The notes under the pieces were generated by a model. The model was not told where the DNA came from. It did not search any database and saw nothing but the letters and a program-made list of their open reading frames with translations. From Anaerolineales bacterium (GTDB lineage Bacteria > Chloroflexota > Anaerolineae > Anaerolineales > E44-bin32), in the NCBI GenBank assembly GCA_037382465.1, contig JARRPX010000015.1:1-64000 (forward strand): DNA of 64,000 nucleotides, read 5' to 3'. Shown here in pieces: positions 1-8,247 of the stretch. The translations under genes and the position numbers were made by a program. How positions within the stretch are numbered: position 1 is the first letter of the stretch; the number at the start of each line of letters is the position of its first letter.

Positions 1-1
1 C

Positions 2-61
2 GTGAATCCGAACTACTTCGATGCCCAGTACGCACTCGAGTACGTCGGCGCAACGCCATAG
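2..61 (+). CDS. C-terminal end of an unidentified protein (partial)
   Basis: An open frame enters from the window edge and stops at TAG 59-61, giving a 19-residue tail that ends in ALEYVGATP. Codon choice is typical of the neighbouring genes. The fragment is too short to assign a family. It is followed by about 130 nt without coding signal before the ferritin gene, so it probably belongs to a separate transcription unit. Confidence 0.4.
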   Translation: MNPNYFDAQYALEYVGATP

Positions 62-192
62 ATCTCTGCCCCCTTATCGGACGCAAGTAACTTCTGTGAA
101 TTCTAATCATCTAAAGGGGTGAGGTATATCCATTCAATTTTATACACGAGTGTACGCCAAGAGGCGTGCATCGTTGGAAGGAGTAAATGAAG

Positions 193-705
193 ATGTTAAT
201 CAGTAAAACATTAAATCAAGCCATGGACACACAAATCGGCAGCGAGTTGGGCGCCTCCAACCAGTATTTGATCATCGCCTCGTATTTCGATAACGAGTCG
301 CTGCCCGAGTTGGCCGGTTTCTTTTTCCGCCAATCGGATGAGGAGCGCATGCATGCGATGAAGTTCGTGCGTTACATCCTGGACGCAAACGGCCGCGTCG
401 AGATTCCTTCGATCCCAGCACCCCCGACTGAGATCCAATCCGCTGAGGCGGCCGCTAAAATGGCGCTCGATTGGGAAGTGGAAGTCACAAAGCAGATCAA
501 CAACCTGATGGATTTGGCCATCAAGGAGAACGATCACATCGCTCAGGATTTCCTGCGCTGGTTCGTGACGGAACAATTGGAGGAAGTGTCCACCATGGAT
601 GAATTGCTTTCGGTCATCCGCAGAGCAGGGGAAAAGCAGCTGCTGCTGGTCGAGGATTTTTTGGTCCGAAAGGGAGACCCGCACGCAAGCGAAGAGGCGG
701 CGTGA
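193..705 (+). CDS. ftnA: Non-haem bacterial ferritin (FtnA-like)
   Basis: Iron-storage ferritin that oxidises Fe(II) and stores ferric mineral in a cytosolic 24-subunit cage. The 170-residue length and four-helix pattern fit FtnA. Ferroxidase-type ligands are visible: Glu in IGSELG near residue 18, Glu and His in EERMHAMKF near residues 51 and 54, and further Glu in the third and fourth helices (DWEVEV, TEQLEEV). Two in-frame ATGs exist at 187 and 193. The GGAAGGAG at 176-183 is 9 nt from 193 but only 3 nt from 187, and FtnA proteins usually begin with ML-, so 193 is preferred. It is a single gene closed by a hairpin terminator and convergent with the next gene. The ferritin assignment is firm; the ligand positions were matched by eye. 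Confidence 0.93.
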   Translation: MLISKTLNQAMDTQIGSELGASNQYLIIASYFDNESLPELAGFFFRQSDEERMHAMKFVRYILDANGRVEIPSIPAPPTEIQSAEAAAKMALDWEVEVTKQINNLMDLAIKENDHIAQDFLRWFVTEQLEEVSTMDELLSVIRRAGEKQLLLVEDFLVRKGDPHASEEAA

Positions 706-724
706 TCTCCGCTGAATCGATATT

Positions 725-763
725 CGAACCACCCGCGTACTGTAGCGGGTGGTTCGCTTTTGG
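725..763 (+). terminator. Rho-independent terminator after the ferritin gene
   Basis: Perfect 12-bp inverted repeat: CGAACCACCCGC at 725-736 and its complement at 745-756 around an 8-nt loop, followed by CTTTTGG. It lies between two convergent genes, so it may also slow transcription arriving from the minus strand. Confidence 0.85.
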
Positions 764-779
764 TCAAATTGACAAAGCC

Positions 780-1643
780 CTAGTTTGATTCGGCTGCCGA
801 TTTATTCCAGCCGCGGGAATGGCGCTGGTGTTTGGGGGCGTCGAAGTCAGTCCGGCCGAGCAGCGCATCGAGGTCATCGACCATCAAAAAAGGTCTGTAG
901 TTCAGATAATCCGCGCCGGAGGGTACACTGAGCGTTCCGTCCGGGAAAACCATGACGTAGAGACGGTCGAGTGTGTCGTGATCGAGCCAGTTAATCTGGA
1001 AACGATGGGGGCTGCTTTCGACAGTTTGACGCAGCTTCGAGAATGCCTCGTCGTCGACGAGGAGTCCTTCCCAATCGCATTCCGCCATGGAGCGAGGGAA
1101 GGCCTGGAACACGTTGTAGAAGAGTCGATTTTGCATGCGCCCGGCGTAGCCGTCGAGCAAATCGACGGTGGCGGGGATGGAATCCAGGTTACAGCTTGTC
1201 ACAGGAGTGGCGACTTTAACATCGATCGTTGGAAACTGCTCAAGCAGGTCCAGATCTCGCAGGATCGTCCGGAAGTGCCCCGGTTTTTTCGTGCGGCTGG
1301 AAATCTCCTCCGAAGGTCCGTCGATAGGGAGTGAGATCAAATCGATCCATCGGCCGTAGCCTCGCAGGAAGCCGTAATCCAATTCGTCCCCCGTCGTCGA
1401 GAGGGCGACTTCCAATCCGAGTTGTTTGGCGTATCGGATCAATACGCCGATATCCGTTCGCAAGAGCGGATCGCCGCCTGTGTAGACGATCCGTCGTGCT
1501 CCAAAGGAATGGATTTTTTTAACGATGGCGATGGCATTGTCGGTATCAACTTCGTTTTCGAAATCCTGGGGACCCCAGCAATATGGGCATTCTTGATTGC
1601 AGCGTGAGGTTACGTGGTAGTCGATCGTCGTAAAAGAAGTCAT
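780..1643 (-). CDS. Radical SAM protein of unknown function
   Basis: Carries the 4Fe-4S/SAM motif CX3CX2C as CNQECPYC close to the N-terminus, followed by YTGGDPLLR, the GGE-like SAM-binding motif. No extra cysteine cluster of the SPASM or twitch type is visible in the C-terminal third. The frame extends upstream to a GTG at 1700, but only the ATG at 1643 has a ribosome-binding sequence (AGAGG, 10 nt upstream) and it places the cluster motif about 15 residues in, which is usual. A TATACT -10-like element lies at 1724-1729. The overall order (CX3CX2C, GGDP, STTG, late DDEAF segment) is loosely like nucleotide-modifying radical SAM enzymes, including viperin-type ones, but nothing seen here proves a substrate. 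Confidence 0.8.
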   Translation of the reverse strand: MTSFTTIDYHVTSRCNQECPYCWGPQDFENEVDTDNAIAIVKKIHSFGARRIVYTGGDPLLRTDIGVLIRYAKQLGLEVALSTTGDELDYGFLRGYGRWIDLISLPIDGPSEEISSRTKKPGHFRTILRDLDLLEQFPTIDVKVATPVTSCNLDSIPATVDLLDGYAGRMQNRLFYNVFQAFPRSMAECDWEGLLVDDEAFSKLRQTVESSPHRFQINWLDHDTLDRLYVMVFPDGTLSVPSGADYLNYRPFLMVDDLDALLGRTDFDAPKHQRHSRGWNKSAAESN

Positions 1644-1938
1644 GAAACCCTGCCTCTGTATGTCAGGGAACCATGAGAAATCAGACGTCATCTCAAGCAC
1701 ATCGGTTTGATGGCCGTACTTGCAGTATAACGCAGTTCCACGTTCTCGGGTCGGTTATTTTTTAAAACTGATCGTAATTCCAGGAATATCAATCATTCAT
1801 CCAAACGTCTGAACGGGGAAAATAGATATCATCGATATGGAATTCCAAGTTGCATCCTTTCGAGACGGAGCGGAAGTCGCAGGAAGGTGAGCCGGAAGCA
1901 ACGCGGATCTTCATCAAAAGCCGGGTTGGCGACGGACT

Positions 1939-3150
1939 TTATAGAAGTTCCAGCTGTTTTGCCGGGCGATGGCCATCGAGCGTAATGTACGGTGCGGCAC
2001 GCTCGGCCACGATGCCGATTCTACGCAGGTCTCCCAATTCACGGAAACGCTGCTCTCCGCGCAGTTTGAGAATCGAAGTTGCACTCTTGAGGCCGATTCC
2101 CGGCACGCGTAATAGAACCGATCGATCTGCCCGATTGATCTCCACCGGTGTGTGGGCCAATGCGTTCTGTGCATAAGCGATTTTCGGATCGCGGTCGAGC
2201 GGCAGCAGCCCTTCCTTTGTGAACGATATTTCTTCGAAGTCGAAACCATAATCGCGCATCAGGAAGGAGGCTTGATACAGCCGATGCTGACGAAGCGGAT
2301 CGGTAGGGGTGTGGTTTTCGAGTGGGGTTCCGGCAACGGGATTGAAGGCCTCGAAATACGTACGCTTCAACCCCACGTTTTGGAATAATTTCTCGACCAG
2401 GCTGAGAACTTCGATATCGTTCTCGCCTGCAGCGCCGATGACGAACTGCGTGCTGCTCGATGGCCAGCGTCGATTCCACCCTTCGATGGGATCCCGACTC
2501 TGACGGATATCCTCGACCCAGATCAACGATTGTAGCAGTTCCTCGTGAAAACGTTTCATCGGGGCAATGCGCGACAGATGATTCTGGTCGGGCGCTTCGA
2601 GATTGATCGAAACGCGATCCGCCAGCCGCATCGCCTGAAGCACTTGATCGCGTTCGACTCCCGGCATGATTTTTAGATGCAGGTACCCCCGATAGCCGAG
2701 TTTGTGGCGAAGGATCGAAGCGGTGTCGAGCAGTTTGGTTTGTGTGAGGCTTCCACCGCGGATCACTCCGGCGGAAAGGAATATACCTTCTACGGCTCGC
2801 ATCTGGTACAGCCTGAAGTATGTTTGAGCCATGTCTTCTGCCGAAAATGTGACGCGGCGGAAGTCACGACCGGCCTGGAAGGGACAATAACGGCAGTTCC
2901 GTTCGCACGCTGTGCTGAGCATGGCCTTCAACAGAGGAATACGTTTACCTCCGGAGAAGACGGCGTTGGTGATGCGAATGATCCTGCCGTCGATGTTGAC
3001 TTCGCGATCGTTCCATTTCTCGCCGTATTTATTCCGCAGTTCGGCCGGCGTATATGCGCAGCTTCTCCGTTGTTCCCGAATCGAAGCATTCCCTTCGGAT
3101 TCGAAGGTCATCGCTCGAGCGGCATGCGACAATTTATCCAGGGTGTCCAT
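1939..3150 (-). CDS. Radical SAM protein with C-terminal helix-hairpin-helix (putative DNA modification/repair type)
   Basis: Length 403 residues. The cluster motif CERNCRYC has its cysteines at residues 82, 86 and 89. The C-terminus from about residue 335 holds a helix-hairpin-helix (LLRVPGIGLKSATSIL), a DNA-binding fold. This architecture matches the family usually named putative DNA modification/repair radical SAM protein (rSAM_link_UDG), which in many genomes sits beside a uracil-DNA-glycosylase-like partner. No such partner is visible in this window. The ATG at 3150 lies 9 nt after a TGC-TATCAT element, and a LexA-box-like sequence overlaps that promoter. The substrate is unknown. Confidence 0.88.
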   Translation of the reverse strand: MDTLDKLSHAARAMTFESEGNASIREQRRSCAYTPAELRNKYGEKWNDREVNIDGRIIRITNAVFSGGKRIPLLKAMLSTACERNCRYCPFQAGRDFRRVTFSAEDMAQTYFRLYQMRAVEGIFLSAGVIRGGSLTQTKLLDTASILRHKLGYRGYLHLKIMPGVERDQVLQAMRLADRVSINLEAPDQNHLSRIAPMKRFHEELLQSLIWVEDIRQSRDPIEGWNRRWPSSSTQFVIGAAGENDIEVLSLVEKLFQNVGLKRTYFEAFNPVAGTPLENHTPTDPLRQHRLYQASFLMRDYGFDFEEISFTKEGLLPLDRDPKIAYAQNALAHTPVEINRADRSVLLRVPGIGLKSATSILKLRGEQRFRELGDLRRIGIVAERAAPYITLDGHRPAKQLELL

Positions 3151-3159
3151 ACCTCAACC

Positions 3160-3177
3160 ATGATAGCACAAACGTTC
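3160..3177 (-). promoter_or_regulatory. Extended -10 promoter with LexA-box-like sequence for the repair-type radical SAM gene
   Basis: On the minus strand TGC plus TATCAT (3168-3160) forms an extended -10, 9 nt before the ATG at 3150. Immediately upstream and overlapping the TGC is GAACGTTTGTGC (3177-3166). This is one mismatch from GAAC-N4-GTTC, the Gram-positive-type LexA box seen in the lexA promoter at 63735-63746, and it has the same GAAC-N4-GTGC form as the second box there. Confidence 0.45.
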
Positions 3178-3372
3178 TAGATATACAACACGGTAAAGGT
3201 TCGTTCTTCACCGGAAAAGACGGACCGATGCGCAGGAATGTCGGGCGAATCACCAAGGCGGGATCTCCGTGCTTGACCGGCCCCGGGTGAGGTACTAGAA
3301 TCTTGATTCGAGCGGAGGCGGAATCCCATTACGGCGCAATAAATGGCCAATGTTTCCTGCGCGCGCGGGATA

Positions 3373-3381
3373 TGCTATACT
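3373..3381 (+). promoter_or_regulatory. Extended -10 promoter of the membrane/ATPase operon
   Basis: TGC followed by TATACT (3376-3381), with no convincing -35. The predicted start of transcription is at about 3388-3390, so the GTG start at 3390 would be at or within about 2 nt of the mRNA 5' end. It opens the eight-gene operon that runs to 11756. Confidence 0.5.
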
Positions 3382-3389
3382 GCGCGTAG

Positions 3390-3632
3390 GTGAACGAAGA
3401 GCGCAGTGCTTCCGAACGTGCCGCAAATTGGCTTCGACATTTCGGCTTGGGATTTGCAGCTGCCGGATTTCTCGAGGCATTCCGCTCCCTGACGTATATC
3501 GGCGCCCAAGTGTTGTTCTTGTTTGAGCCAATGATTGGCTGGCGCAGTGATTCGATCCGGGATTTTGCGCAGCTCCTGGAGGATCCCGATCAGGTCGAGG
3601 ATCTGATTCAGCGCCTGCGGGAGGAGGGATAG
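3390..3632 (+). CDS. Small protein of unknown function, first gene of the membrane/ATPase operon
   Basis: An 80-residue protein, mostly amphipathic helix, with a short hydrophobic stretch in the middle (YIGAQVLFLFEPMIGW) and an acidic C-terminus rich in D, E, Q and R. The GTG start has no upstream ribosome-binding sequence and lies directly after the extended -10 at 3373-3381, so the message may be leaderless. It ends 3 nt before the next gene, which supports co-transcription. No family was recognised. The small size with tight packing suggests an accessory of the membrane proteins that follow. Confidence 0.7.
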   Translation: MNEERSASERAANWLRHFGLGFAAAGFLEAFRSLTYIGAQVLFLFEPMIGWRSDSIRDFAQLLEDPDQVEDLIQRLREEG

Positions 3633-3635
3633 CCG

Positions 3636-4373
3636 TTGAACGTGGTGGGGATATTGGTTCTGATGCTCTTCATTGGTGGCCTGATCGTCTACACCACCAT
3701 CGGTAGGCGTTGGCCTGCCGTCTTTCGTCCCTTGCCTGCATACGATGATTTGGGAGCGGCGATCGAAGAAGCTGTCGAGGCCGGAGAACGCGTTCACGTG
3801 TCTCTGGGTACCGGCTCGGTGATCGGTACGGACGTTGCACCCGCGCTGGCTGGATTGACGATGGTGTCGAAAATCGCTGAAATTACATCTGTCAGCGACC
3901 GGCCGGTCGTCGTCACCGCAGGGGATGCCGCAATGGCGCTCCTGGCGCAGGATACCCTCCGAACAACCTACAATCGCATCAACGCCAGCGAGGCCTACAG
4001 TCCCAATGCTGGAAGGATGCTCGGTCCAACCCCGTTCTCATATATCGCCAACCTTCCGGTACTGATCGATACGGAGAAGGTATCCGTTCACGTTTTGGCT
4101 GGTTCATTCGGATATGAAGGGGCTTTGGCAGTGGATTTCGGGACCCGGCAGGGGGCTTTCTGCCTGGCCGGCACCGATGACGTGCAGTCTCAGGCGCTGA
4201 TCTATGCTACGGCAGAAGATCCGCTTGTCGGGGAGGAGCTCTTCGCGGCAGGAGCCTATTTCAATCAGCATCCAGTGCACCGGGCGGGATTACGCGTACA
4301 AGACCTGATGCGCATGATCATTATCGGCGGTATATTGGCGGGGACAATATTGCGCGCTTTGGGGGCGTTCTAG
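3636..4373 (+). CDS. DUF6754-like membrane-anchored protein
   Basis: A 245-residue protein with an N-terminal transmembrane helix (residues 4-20, VGILVLMLFIGGLIVYTT) and a C-terminal one (MIIIGGILAGTILRAL). Between them lies a soluble domain with alternating glycine-rich strands (VHVSLGTGSVIG, GALAVDFGTRQGAFCLAG) that looks Rossmann-like or alpha/beta. This matches my memory of DUF6754 proteins of Chloroflexota, whose function is unknown. The start is TTG at 3636, with GGAGGAGGG shortly upstream at the end of the preceding gene. Its stop overlaps the next start by 1 nt, so translation is probably coupled. Confidence 0.78.
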   Translation: MNVVGILVLMLFIGGLIVYTTIGRRWPAVFRPLPAYDDLGAAIEEAVEAGERVHVSLGTGSVIGTDVAPALAGLTMVSKIAEITSVSDRPVVVTAGDAAMALLAQDTLRTTYNRINASEAYSPNAGRMLGPTPFSYIANLPVLIDTEKVSVHVLAGSFGYEGALAVDFGTRQGAFCLAGTDDVQSQALIYATAEDPLVGEELFAAGAYFNQHPVHRAGLRVQDLMRMIIIGGILAGTILRALGAF

Positions 4374-5005
4374 TGAAATTGGGTGCGCACCTCGTCTGGG
4401 CCGTTGTGGCGGGCACTGCGGGTCTGTTTGTCCTGTTGGGTTACTTTATCGACCATGAAATCATCATCGCCATGCGCTTGGTGCTCATGCGTTGGGCGGT
4501 TCTCATCGCTGCCTGGGCATTGATCCTCGGGATCATCAACATCCTTTACGTGCATTTCATAAAAGTTCAGGATATGGAGCCAGGCTGGCCTTACAGCATT
4601 GTGTTGATGCTGGCGTTGATCGCAACCATCGTGTTTGGTTTCCTGTTCCGCCCCGACAGCGAAATCATGGTCATGGTGTTCAATTACATTCATTTACCCA
4701 TCGAAACCAGCTTGATGGCCTTATTGCCGATAACTCTGGCCGTGGCGGGATTCCGCCTTGTATCCCAAAAACGAGATTGGGCCAGCATGGTTTTTGCCGG
4801 CACGGCGTTTCTCGTTCTTCTGGGTACGGTGCAATGGCCTTTTTTCTCGGACGACATGTTCGAAAATCTTTCCGGATTGCGGGACTGGCTGGTTCAAGTT
4901 TTGGCCTCGGGAGGAGGGCGGGGAATTCTGTTGGGTGTCGCCCTGGGGGCAATCGTTACCGGTTTGCGGGTCTTGCTGGCCGTCGATCGACCATACGGGG
5001 ATTGA
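4373..5005 (+). CDS. Integral membrane protein, about six helices
   Basis: A 210-residue, strongly hydrophobic protein with about six predicted transmembrane segments (for example residues 7-25, 36-58, 71-88, 104-120, 129-145 and 178-198) and short polar loops. The GTG start overlaps the stop of the preceding gene (TAGTG), typical of translational coupling. No enzyme motif is visible and the family was not recognised. Its place between a DUF6754-like protein and a zinc-ribbon membrane protein suggests a role as the membrane core of the same assembly. Confidence 0.78.
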   Translation: MKLGAHLVWAVVAGTAGLFVLLGYFIDHEIIIAMRLVLMRWAVLIAAWALILGIINILYVHFIKVQDMEPGWPYSIVLMLALIATIVFGFLFRPDSEIMVMVFNYIHLPIETSLMALLPITLAVAGFRLVSQKRDWASMVFAGTAFLVLLGTVQWPFFSDDMFENLSGLRDWLVQVLASGGGRGILLGVALGAIVTGLRVLLAVDRPYGD

Positions 5006-5009
5006 ACGC

Positions 5010-7526
5010 ATGGCGGAAATTCGCTGTCCCATGTGCAGCCAGTTGAACCCTGAAGACGCAGAAGTGTGCGTTTCCTGTCAGGCGCGTTTGAAGCCTCTGG
5101 TCGCGGACAGTGCTCCGTCCGGTGCGGCTGACGACAGGCTCGAGACGCCGGCAGCACAAGCGGAAGGCGGAGCAGACCAGGGCTCGGATTGGTTGTCTCG
5201 CATACGTAGTGGTGCCGCGGAGTCGGATGCTCGGGATGAGGAACAAGCGGAGGATTTGACCCCCGATGCAACCCCGGATTGGCTTGGAAGATTGCGCGAT
5301 ACGCAGGCCCAACAAGCAGATCAGCAAGTTGGTCAGGAGGCCGAGTCAGACTGGGCGGCTCAGCGTGCGGCGCCTGATGAATCTCCCCCCACCCCTGACG
5401 CGCAAGAGGGTGAGGTTCCAGATTGGCTGGCGCGTATTCGCCAGCGCGAATCTGAAGAAACTGCTGCTCCACCCGAGACGCCAGAAATTAACGATGTGGA
5501 TTGGCGATCCCGCCTCGGACAAGGCGACAGCGCCGGTGTGGAGGATGTGGAAATTTCGGCGCGCCTCATGGGGCAGATGGAGGAACCAGAAGCGGACATG
5601 GGGTTGGAAGCCGATCAAGCTGCGCCGCAGTTCAGCCAACCCGCATGGGATGAACCCGTCTCTGCGGGAATCGATGATCGGCAAGAACTCCCCTTTCTGG
5701 CCGATGAACCTTCCTCCCCGGCAGGTGGAGAATACGACCGCCCGGAAGAACCGGGCGCTCTCGAATCTGATCTCTCCGATGTTGAATTACCGTGGTTGGC
5801 TTCCACAGAATCTCATCCAGAGTCGTTCCCGGATGAAGGTGATTCGGGCGGGTCTGCCGTGGATGATGCGGCTGAATTTTCCGAGGATCTCGAATTCGAA
5901 TGGCCTGAAATCGAGGGGCTGGACGAACCTTCCGGGATGCCGTGGGAAAGTGAAGCAGAGGCGCAGGAAGCGCAAGGTGAACAGGCTTTCGATTGGTTGG
6001 AATCCGGCGAGCCGCAACAGCCTGCTCCACCGATGGACGATGGTGTACTTTCCGGTGACGAACCCGAAGTTGCTCCAGACATATCGGCGGAGGAGCGCAT
6101 CTTTGGCGTCGACCTCGGGCTGGATGCGGAACTTCCAGACTTTATGGAACCTGCGCCGCCTGAAGCCGTCGAACCCCCAGCTTCATCCGCGTTAATCCTC
6201 GAGGAAGAGCAGCCCCCTGAGGCTCCGAGCGGAGTCGATCTAAGCCTCGACGATATCGATCTGCCGGATTGGCTGGCAGACATGCAGGGACCTGCTGGAG
6301 CGCCAGGTCGGGAGGAGATCGTCGATGACGCGGCGTTGGCGCCTGCCACATTGCCCTCCTGGTTGGAAGCCATGCGTCCCGTTGACAGTTTCCGCTCGGT
6401 CATGGACGGGGAATCTGCCGATAGCCAGGCCGTAGAATCGGCCGGACCGTTGGCCGGGCTGCGGGGTGTGCTCATGGCTGAGCCCGTCGTGGCCATGCCG
6501 CGTGCTGCGACGATTGGTTCTGCGGGTCTCGAGGTGACTGAACGGCAGTTCGCGCAGGCTGAACTCCTGCAGCATATTCTCGTGGAGGAGGAGCGTGAAT
6601 TCCCACCGGCCCAACCTGCACAAACGGGCCTGCCGCTGCTGCGTTGGATCATCAGCATCGTCCTGGTGCTGAGTGTGGCAATGCCGACGTTTCTACCGTC
6701 GATCTTTTTCGGCGTGTTCCCCAAGAACTTGTATCCCGATTTTTCAAAATTTTTTGCGGTGGTCGAGAGTCTTCCCACGGATGCGCCGGCGCTCGTCGTG
6801 TTCGATTATCCGCCCGGATACAACGGCGAGCTGAGTACGATTGCAGGGCCGTTCCTGGAACATCTCGTCGGGCGAGGGGTTCCGATCGCAACGTTATCCA
6901 CGACGCCCACCGGTCCCTCCTTGGCCGAAGCGATCCTCAGTAAGTATGGTGAGAACTGGACCAATTACATCCACCTGGGCTATTTATCGGGCGGGCCTAC
7001 TGCGGTTCAAGTTTTTGCGGCTGCTCCACGTATTGCTATTCCGAGGGGCTTCAAAATTCCAACTACGCTTCAGGATGATCAAATTCTGCCCGATAAGCGG
7101 GAAGTCGATATTACAGTCTGGCAATCGAGGCTTCTCGGAAACGTCGAAAGACTTTCTGATTTCAGCATGGTTGCGGTCATCACCGCCGGCCCTGAAAATG
7201 CACGCACCTGGGCCGAGCAGGCACCGAAATGGCTGGACGGCAAACCGCTGATCATGATTTTAAGTGCGGGTGCAGAGCCGTTGGTGTGGCCGTACTACGA
7301 ATCCACGAATCCACAAGTCCAAGGCATCATTGCGGGAATGCCGACGGCAGTTGGTTATGAGTTGTATCTAAACGGACAGACCCACGCAGCAGAGAACAGA
7401 TGGGATGCTTTTGGGTTCGGCATGTTTTCCGCCCTGCTGCTTCTTCTCGTTGGTGGGTTGTACGGCCTTGGAAGAGGATTGTGGCGCCTCGGTATGAGAA
7501 CGACCCAAGGTGGCGTGGATGACTGA
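5010..7526 (+). CDS. Zinc-ribbon protein with repeated D/P-W-L motifs and membrane-anchored C-terminal domain
   Basis: An 838-residue protein. It begins MAEIRCPMC with a CX2C...CX2C zinc ribbon (Cys 6, 9, 20, 23). A long acidic, proline-rich, probably disordered region (about 30-530) follows. Through it recur short tryptophan motifs: SDWL near 59, PDWL near 89, SDW near 113, PDWL near 137, VDW near 163, LPWL near 260, FDWL near 327, PDWL near 419 and LPSWL near 448. A transmembrane helix (about 541-563), a 230-residue alpha/beta domain predicted outside the cytoplasm, and a second helix (about 802-825) complete it. The frame is open upstream to 4758 but that part overlaps the previous gene; ATG 5010 lies 4 nt after its stop and starts at the zinc ribbon. 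It looks like a cytoplasmic scaffold tethered to the membrane. Function is unknown. Confidence 0.82.
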   Translation: MAEIRCPMCSQLNPEDAEVCVSCQARLKPLVADSAPSGAADDRLETPAAQAEGGADQGSDWLSRIRSGAAESDARDEEQAEDLTPDATPDWLGRLRDTQAQQADQQVGQEAESDWAAQRAAPDESPPTPDAQEGEVPDWLARIRQRESEETAAPPETPEINDVDWRSRLGQGDSAGVEDVEISARLMGQMEEPEADMGLEADQAAPQFSQPAWDEPVSAGIDDRQELPFLADEPSSPAGGEYDRPEEPGALESDLSDVELPWLASTESHPESFPDEGDSGGSAVDDAAEFSEDLEFEWPEIEGLDEPSGMPWESEAEAQEAQGEQAFDWLESGEPQQPAPPMDDGVLSGDEPEVAPDISAEERIFGVDLGLDAELPDFMEPAPPEAVEPPASSALILEEEQPPEAPSGVDLSLDDIDLPDWLADMQGPAGAPGREEIVDDAALAPATLPSWLEAMRPVDSFRSVMDGESADSQAVESAGPLAGLRGVLMAEPVVAMPRAATIGSAGLEVTERQFAQAELLQHILVEEEREFPPAQPAQTGLPLLRWIISIVLVLSVAMPTFLPSIFFGVFPKNLYPDFSKFFAVVESLPTDAPALVVFDYPPGYNGELSTIAGPFLEHLVGRGVPIATLSTTPTGPSLAEAILSKYGENWTNYIHLGYLSGGPTAVQVFAAAPRIAIPRGFKIPTTLQDDQILPDKREVDITVWQSRLLGNVERLSDFSMVAVITAGPENARTWAEQAPKWLDGKPLIMILSAGAEPLVWPYYESTNPQVQGIIAGMPTAVGYELYLNGQTHAAENRWDAFGFGMFSALLLLLVGGLYGLGRGLWRLGMRTTQGGVDD

Positions 7527-8247
7527 ACTCAGCGGCCTCGATCTCATCGGCACACTCATCGCCGCGCTGCTGACCGTGATGGTGCTATCTTATATCATCG
7601 GCGACAATTTCCTTTTTCGCCTGGCGACGTACATCTTCATCGGGGTTGCCTCTGGGTATGCGGGCTCTGTTGCCGCGCACAGCGTCTTGGGCCCAGGTCT
7701 TTTTTCACCGTTGCTTAATAATAGTTTACAGGGGATCTTCGAATCGAAAAACATCATCAACTTGCTGATCCCATGGTTGATGATTTTGCTTCTTTCGTTG
7801 AAGATTTTTCCGGGCGGCGCTCGCTACGGGGGCTTACCGATGGCGATCCTCGTCGGCGTAGGCGCCGCCGTTGTTGTTGGCGGGGGTATTACAGGCACGT
7901 TGATCCCACAATCCCTTGGCGCCACGGAGACGGTCGATTCTCTGCTCCAATCGTCGAATGCGGAAGAGCCACTCTACGAAAGGCTTATCTATGCGGTCGT
8001 AATGCCCCTGGGCACGATCAGCACGTTGATGTATTTTCGTTTCAGCGCCAAACGGGAGCTTTCCGGTGAAGCTCGCCGGCCTTTCATAACGAGTGTGTTG
8101 GCTACCGTCGGTAAGTTTTTCATCGCGGCGACATTTGGGGTGATGTACGCCGGTGCCCTGGCATCATCGATCGTCATTCTTGCCGAGCGTTTCCAATTCC
8201 TGAAAGATGTCTTGTCGATGTTGGCGGACAAGTTGGTGGGCGGATGA
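7519..8247 (+). CDS. Polytopic membrane protein of the same operon
   Basis: About 242 residues with seven or so hydrophobic segments, including LIGTLIAALLTVMVLSYII near the N-terminus, a glycine-rich helix (ILVGVGAAVVVGGGITGTL) in the middle and a last one containing GVMYAGALASSIVIL. A GTG at 7510 is in frame, but AAGGTGG at 7507-7513 fits ATG 7519. Either start overlaps the upstream gene's stop. The downstream ATPase gene overlaps by 4 nt (ATGA). No family was recognised. Overlaps on both sides mean it is almost certainly made together with the zinc-ribbon protein and the ATPase. Confidence 0.78.
   Translation: MTELSGLDLIGTLIAALLTVMVLSYIIGDNFLFRLATYIFIGVASGYAGSVAAHSVLGPGLFSPLLNNSLQGIFESKNIINLLIPWLMILLLSLKIFPGGARYGGLPMAILVGVGAAVVVGGGITGTLIPQSLGATETVDSLLQSSNAEEPLYERLIYAVVMPLGTISTLMYFRFSAKRELSGEARRPFITSVLATVGKFFIAATFGVMYAGALASSIVILAERFQFLKDVLSMLADKLVGG

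Noticed and set aside
4758-5009. Upstream extension of the zinc-ribbon protein frame
   Set aside because: It overlaps the six-helix membrane protein gene, shows no sensible protein text, and ATG 5010 begins exactly at the zinc ribbon 4 nt after the previous stop.
5813-6778. A 321-codon Ser-rich frame on the minus strand inside the zinc-ribbon gene
   Set aside because: Composition is the mirror of an acidic, proline-rich coding strand; there is no start signal or family match.
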